Shown one piece after another: positions 59,638-64,000 of a stretch of 64,000 nt of DNA. Location of the stretch: the NCBI GenBank assembly GCA_007922305.1, contig ML677386.1, forward strand, positions 11,079,830 through 11,143,829, written 5' to 3'. This DNA is from Dermatemys mawii. Taxonomy: Eukaryota; Chordata; Testudines; Dermatemydidae. Numbering within the stretch: position 1 is the first letter of the stretch; each line of letters begins with the position of its first letter. A program made the position numbers and the translations under genes. The notes under the pieces are model-generated. The model was given only the letters and a program-made list of their open reading frames with translations. It had not been told where the DNA came from and did no database searches.

Positions 59638-59810
59638 GAATCACAGAGTTGGAAGGGACCTCAGGAGATTATCTAGTCCAACCCCCTGCTCAAAGCAGGA
59701 TCAATCCCATTTTTGCCCGATTTCCCTAAATGGCCCCCTCAAGGATTGAACTCTCAACCCTGGGTTTTACAGGCCAATGCTCAAGCCCCTGAGCTATTCC
59801 TCCGCCCCCC
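59638..59810 (-). mobile_element. tRNA-derived SINE (tortoise Cry type)
   Basis: Read on the minus strand it starts GGGGGGCGGAGGAATAGCTC, has A-box 'tagctcaggggcttgagca' and B-box 'gggttgagagttcaatcc' sequences, a 'gagggggccatttaggga' body and a tail ending 'ggtcccttccaactctgtgattc', like the CR1 3' end. This tRNA head with a CR1-like tail is the known architecture of turtle SINEs. It is a homologue of the + strand copy at 63528. Confidence 0.88.
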
Positions 59811-59826
59811 AGAGAGAAAAAATAGT

Positions 59827-59936
59827 GCAGGCCACAATCTCACCCACAGATCCCTAAGTGGTCCCCCCCCCCCGGATTAAACTCACAACCCTAGGTTTAG
59901 CAGGCCACTGCTCAAACTGCTCAGCTATGCCTCCCC
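59827..59936 (-). mobile_element. SINE head fragment
   Basis: On the minus strand it runs GGGGAGGCATAGCTGAGCAG, 'tttgagcagtggcctgctaaa', 'cctagggttgtgagtttaatcc', a second copy of the tRNA-like head ending in a body fragment, directly beside the SINE at 59638. Confidence 0.75.
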
Positions 59937-59944
59937 ATACAAAG

Positions 59945-60055
59945 AACTACTAGATCCAGCACCTCTCAGTGCAAAGCCTGACAAACCCCATCCTCAGTGG
60001 GTGGAACTGAACCAGGGACCTCTGAAGCCAAATGCAGGCACCTCTCCTGTATAAT
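59945..60055 (-). mobile_element. Diverged SINE-like fragment
   Basis: On the minus strand 'ggagaggtgcctgcatttgg' and 'ggtccctggttcagttcc' look like a third, diverged tRNA-like head with a B-box-type GGTTCAGTTCC. Weaker than its two neighbours. Confidence 0.45.
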
Positions 60056-60713
60056 CTGAAAGTCATATGGCTTTTTGTCTTTGGTGTTAGTACATATATT
60101 TTCTAGTCAAAGTCCTATGTATTTGGTGACAAGGTGGATCTAATGTGTGGCAACATCCTTTAATTTTTCTGGCATGGTGCAGCAGAATAGAAATTCTGTA
60201 GCAATTTTAGATAAACTGAAAATTGAGGTTCTATTTAATTAAATAGGAAAATGAAGAACCTAGTCAGTTCAATAGTTTGGCTGTTTTGATAGTCTATTTA
60301 ATTTCTCAGTGTCCCCACTCTTTCAGATTTCAGTTTTCTGCAGATTTTTGTTCTGAAAACATAACTGTAACATAGCAGTTGTCAGAGGAAAGCTGGAGAT
60401 TTTGTCAACTGAGAGAGAGCAGTTAGTTAGAGCTTTCTGGCATCCAAGAAAGCGATATAGGATTGTGGAATAAATACATTAGTTGGATGTTTTTGCTAAA
60501 ATTATCAGCATTTAATGTTAACATTTAATTATAATTTTTAGGTTTCAAAGTTAGCATACCAATATAAGGAAGGCAATTCATACCCCTCACGCAGGCCGTT
60601 TGTAGAGACGGGAAGACCACACTACGTTGTTATAATGTTAGTTAATATTTTTAAAGTTTTCTTCATACCCCTGAGGGCCAGAAACAATTGTTTTTCTTTA
60701 TAAAGACAGTTTT

Positions 60714-63510
60714 TGGAGTGGTTGCAGATGTGTATTCCACTCAGGTGCATGTGTGCCCAGTGCACCAAAGCCAGAGAACTTTACTTAGCAATAACTATAG
60801 GGACAGCACTTTTGTCTCTGGTCCCATTGCCTCTCCCCATGCTATTTAAGGAGAGCACCATATCAGCCCCTCTCAGTTCATTCTCACCAGCCACGATTTG
60901 AGTTGGAGTGTTCTGTGTGACGTTAATATCATGCTTCTTTCTATCCATTGTTTCTGGAGTTGTATATAGTTAGTTTAATAGTACCTTTACGTTTTTGCTA
61001 GTAAGTAGCAGTCAGCAGCAGCTTTTAGACTGGTGGGATCGCTGTTGGTACTGGGATCTGGTACTGAGATCTACATCTGTGCCATGGCATAGGGATTGGG
61101 GGTTCCTTGCTCATACCTACTGGCCATCAATGCCATACCCTTATCCCCAGTTGCCTCCTTGGGATGTTCATCAGTCTGCAAGGTCCCATTCTTCGACCTT
61201 GTCTGAAAAAGACAGTGTGAGGTCATTCCTACTATGCCAGCTCACCCTGAACCCTTGGTACATGAACAAGTGCGCTCTCAGGAGCCTCCATTGGCCCCAC
61301 TTCCTTAGTCTTCCTCTTCACCAGATGACTCCCCAGTATCAGATTATTCTTCTTTCATTGTGCCCTGAGGCATATGGCTTCTGCCTTGTGTATTCAGGCA
61401 GTATTTTTGGCTGAGAATACACATAAGTTGTTGGCTATTCTCCAACCCTCACTTCTGGGGAAGGTAGCTTTCCCAATAAATGAAGTTCTTTTGGATCCTG
61501 TAAAGTCCTTATGGAATACCCCAGCTTCATTGCCTCTTACAGCAACTTGGACTGATTAACAATATTTTGTCTGTATTCAGGATTGAGTTTTTGGCAGTTT
61601 TGCGTCTAAGAGAATATCGTTGCCACAGCAGCTCATTTACTAGGGTCCCAGAATCACTTAACTGATTATCTTGGCAAGAATTTTTCCCAGAATTTTGAGT
61701 GGTCTCTGAAGAGCAGCATGCTGAGGTCCATTGACATGTTTGCAGTGAAGGACACCTAGAAGTGACATACGTTTTGCTATGGAGGGTGTTTCAGTCTCCA
61801 TTCTTTAACTGATGCATTTAATTGGAACTGGAGATCAGTGCTGATGCATGTTCCTACTGCAGCCCCCTCATGTCCCAATTGTTCCTCAGGTGATGCTCAA
61901 GCTGAGGATGTATCGTATCAGACTGTCATTGCAACAGCTTGTCCCAGACATTGCTTGTTTTCAGACCTTCTCAGTTGCTGTTCATCTGCCCATTCCTCTT
62001 CCTTGCTGTCCTGATCTACTGGCTTAGTATAGCATCAAATTTTGCATCCAGTAATGAACAGTCTGCACCCCACAGCATAGATGCTGCTTAGTTAGATAAG
62101 GAAGAGGAACACTGTTTTAAAGCTGTTTCACAGGTTTTTCTTAATAGTAAGAAGTCGTCTTCTAGGGCTTCCTATTTGGCTTAGTGCAAAAGTTTTTTTA
62201 TTTGATCCCTAGCCTGGAAAAATCAATCAATGCATGCTTGCATTCAGGACATTTTGGAGTGCCTGTTACCCCATCAGTCTTCTGGCCTCTCAGTTCATTG
62301 AGAGCCCACTTAGTGGTGGTTTTGGTGTTTCACCTTCCAGTCCAAGGGAAATCAGTTTTCTCAAAATCCCTGGTAGTCGGATTTCTGAGAAGGATCGTTA
62401 ATCTTTCTGCTGGTGATGAAAGTGATTCCTCAGTGGGGCCATAACACTTTGACTGTCCTCATCAGTCCTCCATTTGAGCCATTAGCAACTCCTCTACCAA
62501 AACAGTGTGTTTCTTGTGGACATAATTTCCACAAGAAGAGTTAGTGAGCTGTGAGACCTAACGGCAGACCCTCTGTATGCTGAGTTTTTCAAAGAAAGGA
62601 TGGCCTTAAGGGCTCATTCCAAGTTATTCTATAAAAGTGTCACAATTTCATCTTCATCAAATATATTTAAATGTATTTTTCCCCAAGCCTCATTCAAATG
62701 CAAATGAACAGCATCTTCATTCCTTGGGTGTCAGACTATGCTTGATGTTTTATTTTAAAAGAACTGAGCCTTTTTTGTTTCCTTTGCAGATCAGCTGCAG
62801 AGTCAAGCGTTCTCCGTACAAATGATTTCCAGGTGGATAACATCCTGTGTTACAATGGCATATAAGATAGCTTTGCCTTCACTGGCACAAAATTTGAGTT
62901 CATTCAACAGGAGCCCATGCATCTCAGTTGCATTTCTCAGTGACATTTCAAAATTGGACATTTTGCAGAGCTCCTACATGGTCTTCCATACGCACTTCTA
63001 CCACGCATTACAGACACTTCCCGAGTTACACAATTTCAAACTTACAGAAAAAGTTCCATAAGCTAGAAATAATAGGTGTGATGTTTTTGGTTTTTTTGCG
63101 TAATGGTCGGAGATACGTTTCCGACTTAAGCAAAATCCAAGTTACGCAAGGTGTTCCGGAACACCTTGCGTAACTTGGGGAGCATGCTGTTATGTAGCTG
63201 TATGCTATTATAACTGCATCTAAATCAGGTGCAAATTTTGGAACAGCAGTTCTGTGGTCGTTCAAGTAGTCTCCAACCCCTTCCTACTGATACTGCTTAT
63301 GAGCCGCCTGAGCGGAATACACATCTGCAACCACTTGAAGAAGATGGTTACCTACTTGTACAGTAACTGTTCTTTGAGATGTGAAAGCAGACGTGTATTC
63401 CATGACCCCCCTCTTTCCTCTCTGCATTTGAATTTCAATTCTTAATGTTTGGTGTGAAGGAACTTGGGGGTTTGGGTGGCATTGTCCTTTAATAGCCAGA
63501 GGCGGGGCCA
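60714..63510 (+). mobile_element. Internally deleted DIRS retrotransposon
   Basis: Inverted terminal sequences are visible: GTGGTTGCAGATGTGTATTCC (starting 60719) and its inverse at 63313-63333. A further partial copy, AGACGTGTATTCCATGACCC (63389-63408), fits the internal complementary region of DIRS elements. The 5' part has TATTTAAGGAGAGCACC near 60843. From 62360 the + strand encodes tyrosine recombinase remnants: VVGFLRRIVNLS (62370-62405), then WITSCVTMAYKIALPSLAQN (62836-62895), TWSSIRTS (62977-63000) and, after a MITE, AITASKSGANFGTAVL (63205-63252). Reverse transcriptase is missing; at 2.8 kb it is about half the usual length. Confidence 0.82.
63011..63190. mobile_element. MITE with 42-bp perfect palindrome, inside DIRS
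   Basis: The left end CAGACACTTCCCGAGTTAC pairs with the inverse of the right end, CAGCATGCTCCCCAAGTTAC. TA lies at both sides (63009-63010 and 63191-63192), suggesting a mariner/Tigger type. Positions 63137-63178 form a perfect 42-base palindrome centred on TTCCGGAA. Removing the insert rejoins the DIRS recombinase reading from the histidine-rich strand to AITASKSG. Confidence 0.7.
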
Positions 63511-63527
63511 CTGGGCTGGAGGGTGCA

Positions 63528-63679
63528 GGAGGGATAGCTCAGTGGTTTGAGCATTGGCCTGCTAAACCCAGGGTTGAGAGCTCAACCCTCGAGAGGGCCA
63601 TTTAGGGATATGGGGCAAAACTCTGTTGGATGATTTAATTGGGGATTGGTCCTGCTTTGAGTAGGGGGTTGGACTAGAT
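63528..63679 (+). mobile_element. tRNA-derived SINE (tortoise Cry type)
   Basis: It starts GGAGGGATAGCTCAGTGGTT, an A-box with tRNA-like geometry, followed by a B-box 'gggttgagagctcaaccc' and the body 'gagagggccatttagggat'. It ends 'gtagggggttggactagat', the conserved CR1-type tail. A SINE, not a tRNA gene: the anticodon arm cannot be drawn and the tail is typical. Confidence 0.9.
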
Positions 63680-64000
63680 CATGGGTCTCCAAACTCTGAG
63701 ACAAGGGCCATATTAGATTTTTGAAAGGGCTTCGCAGGCCAAAGTGACTATGAAAAAAATTAAATATATTCAAATATATGCAAATAGTAAAAAAACAAAA
63801 ACACTACTCTACTCTGTCAATTAGGTCCATGCCTGCTTGGCTGCAGCAACAACGCTCCCCTTTTGGGGAGACCCTGGCTCCTGAGGGCACTCACCCCTCC
63901 GCACAGCTCAGCTGAGCTGCTTCCACATGCAAGCTGCTGCCGAAGGCCCCTCCCCTTGCTTTCTCAGTGTGTCTGCTCAGCTCAGCAGCCTTTGCCTGCT
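63680..64000. mobile_element. hAT-like element, cut by window end
   Basis: It begins CATGGGTCTCCAAACTCTGAG then 'gacaagggccatattagat', close to the start of other hAT elements here (CAGTGGTCTTCAAAC). The right end lies beyond the window, so no duplication can be tested. The interior turns GC-rich after 63830. Confidence 0.6.

Larger units (their letters stand above)
47534..64000 (+). other. TBCE: TBCE intron, running off the window
   Basis: At least 16.4 kb without a recognisable TBCE exon. I looked for the expected continuation RHPTGGSF…KVNFG and did not find it. The intron is rich in mobile elements listed separately. The stretches 47534-49644, 50638-51587, 52907-54180, 55030-56929, 59125-59630 and 60060-60710 show no gene. 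Confidence 0.8.

Noticed and set aside
63528..63600. tRNA gene
   Set aside because: The A- and B-box-like words belong to a SINE head; the cloverleaf is not intact and a CR1-like tail follows.
47534..64000. Third coding exon of TBCE
   Set aside because: No stretch encoding RHPTGGSF…KVNFG was seen. The exon is probably beyond the window.

Overview
This is nuclear DNA from a vertebrate, most likely a turtle. Only short stretches are protein-coding. Those stretches closely match two genes that are neighbours in other vertebrates: GGPS1 (geranylgeranyl diphosphate synthase) and TBCE (tubulin-folding cofactor E), both on the + strand and in the usual order. The turtle call is an inference from the repeats: CR1 LINEs, a tRNA-derived SINE with a CR1-like tail (the tortoise Cry type), DIRS elements with a tyrosine recombinase, Penelope with a GIY-YIG domain, Harbinger, and many non-autonomous hAT elements.

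Layout. 1-17949 is probably the first coding intron of GGPS1; I could not find the first coding exon, so it probably lies upstream of the window. 17950-18020 and 25386-26147 are the last two coding exons, followed by a short 3' UTR. 26400-42900 is intergenic: a dead Harbinger transposase (27329-30120), a truncated DIRS element (30121-32104), a Ty3/Gypsy integrase fragment joined to CR1 (35920-36725), and long stretches without recognisable content. 42940-43800 is a CpG island, the likely TBCE promoter. TBCE coding exons at 45471-45570 and 47449-47533 give residues 1-61 and part of codon 62, covering most of the CAP-Gly domain. From 47534 to the end is TBCE intron holding a second DIRS element, SINEs, a solo LTR nested in a hAT element, and mariner/Tigger-like elements.

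Most structure here is mobile DNA. I could delimit seventeen hAT-like insertions by 8-bp target-site duplications (exact or with one or two mismatches), and thirteen of these duplications have TA at the two central positions. Several insertions are nested, which gives relative ages: hAT inside Penelope, LTR inside hAT, a Penelope-type fragment inside DIRS, and a palindromic MITE inside DIRS.

GGPS1 makes the C20 isoprenoid used for protein prenylation. TBCE is a chaperone for alpha-tubulin. They are neighbours, but nothing in the sequence suggests that they work together. I see no operon, CRISPR array, functional tRNA or rRNA gene, or intact transposase.
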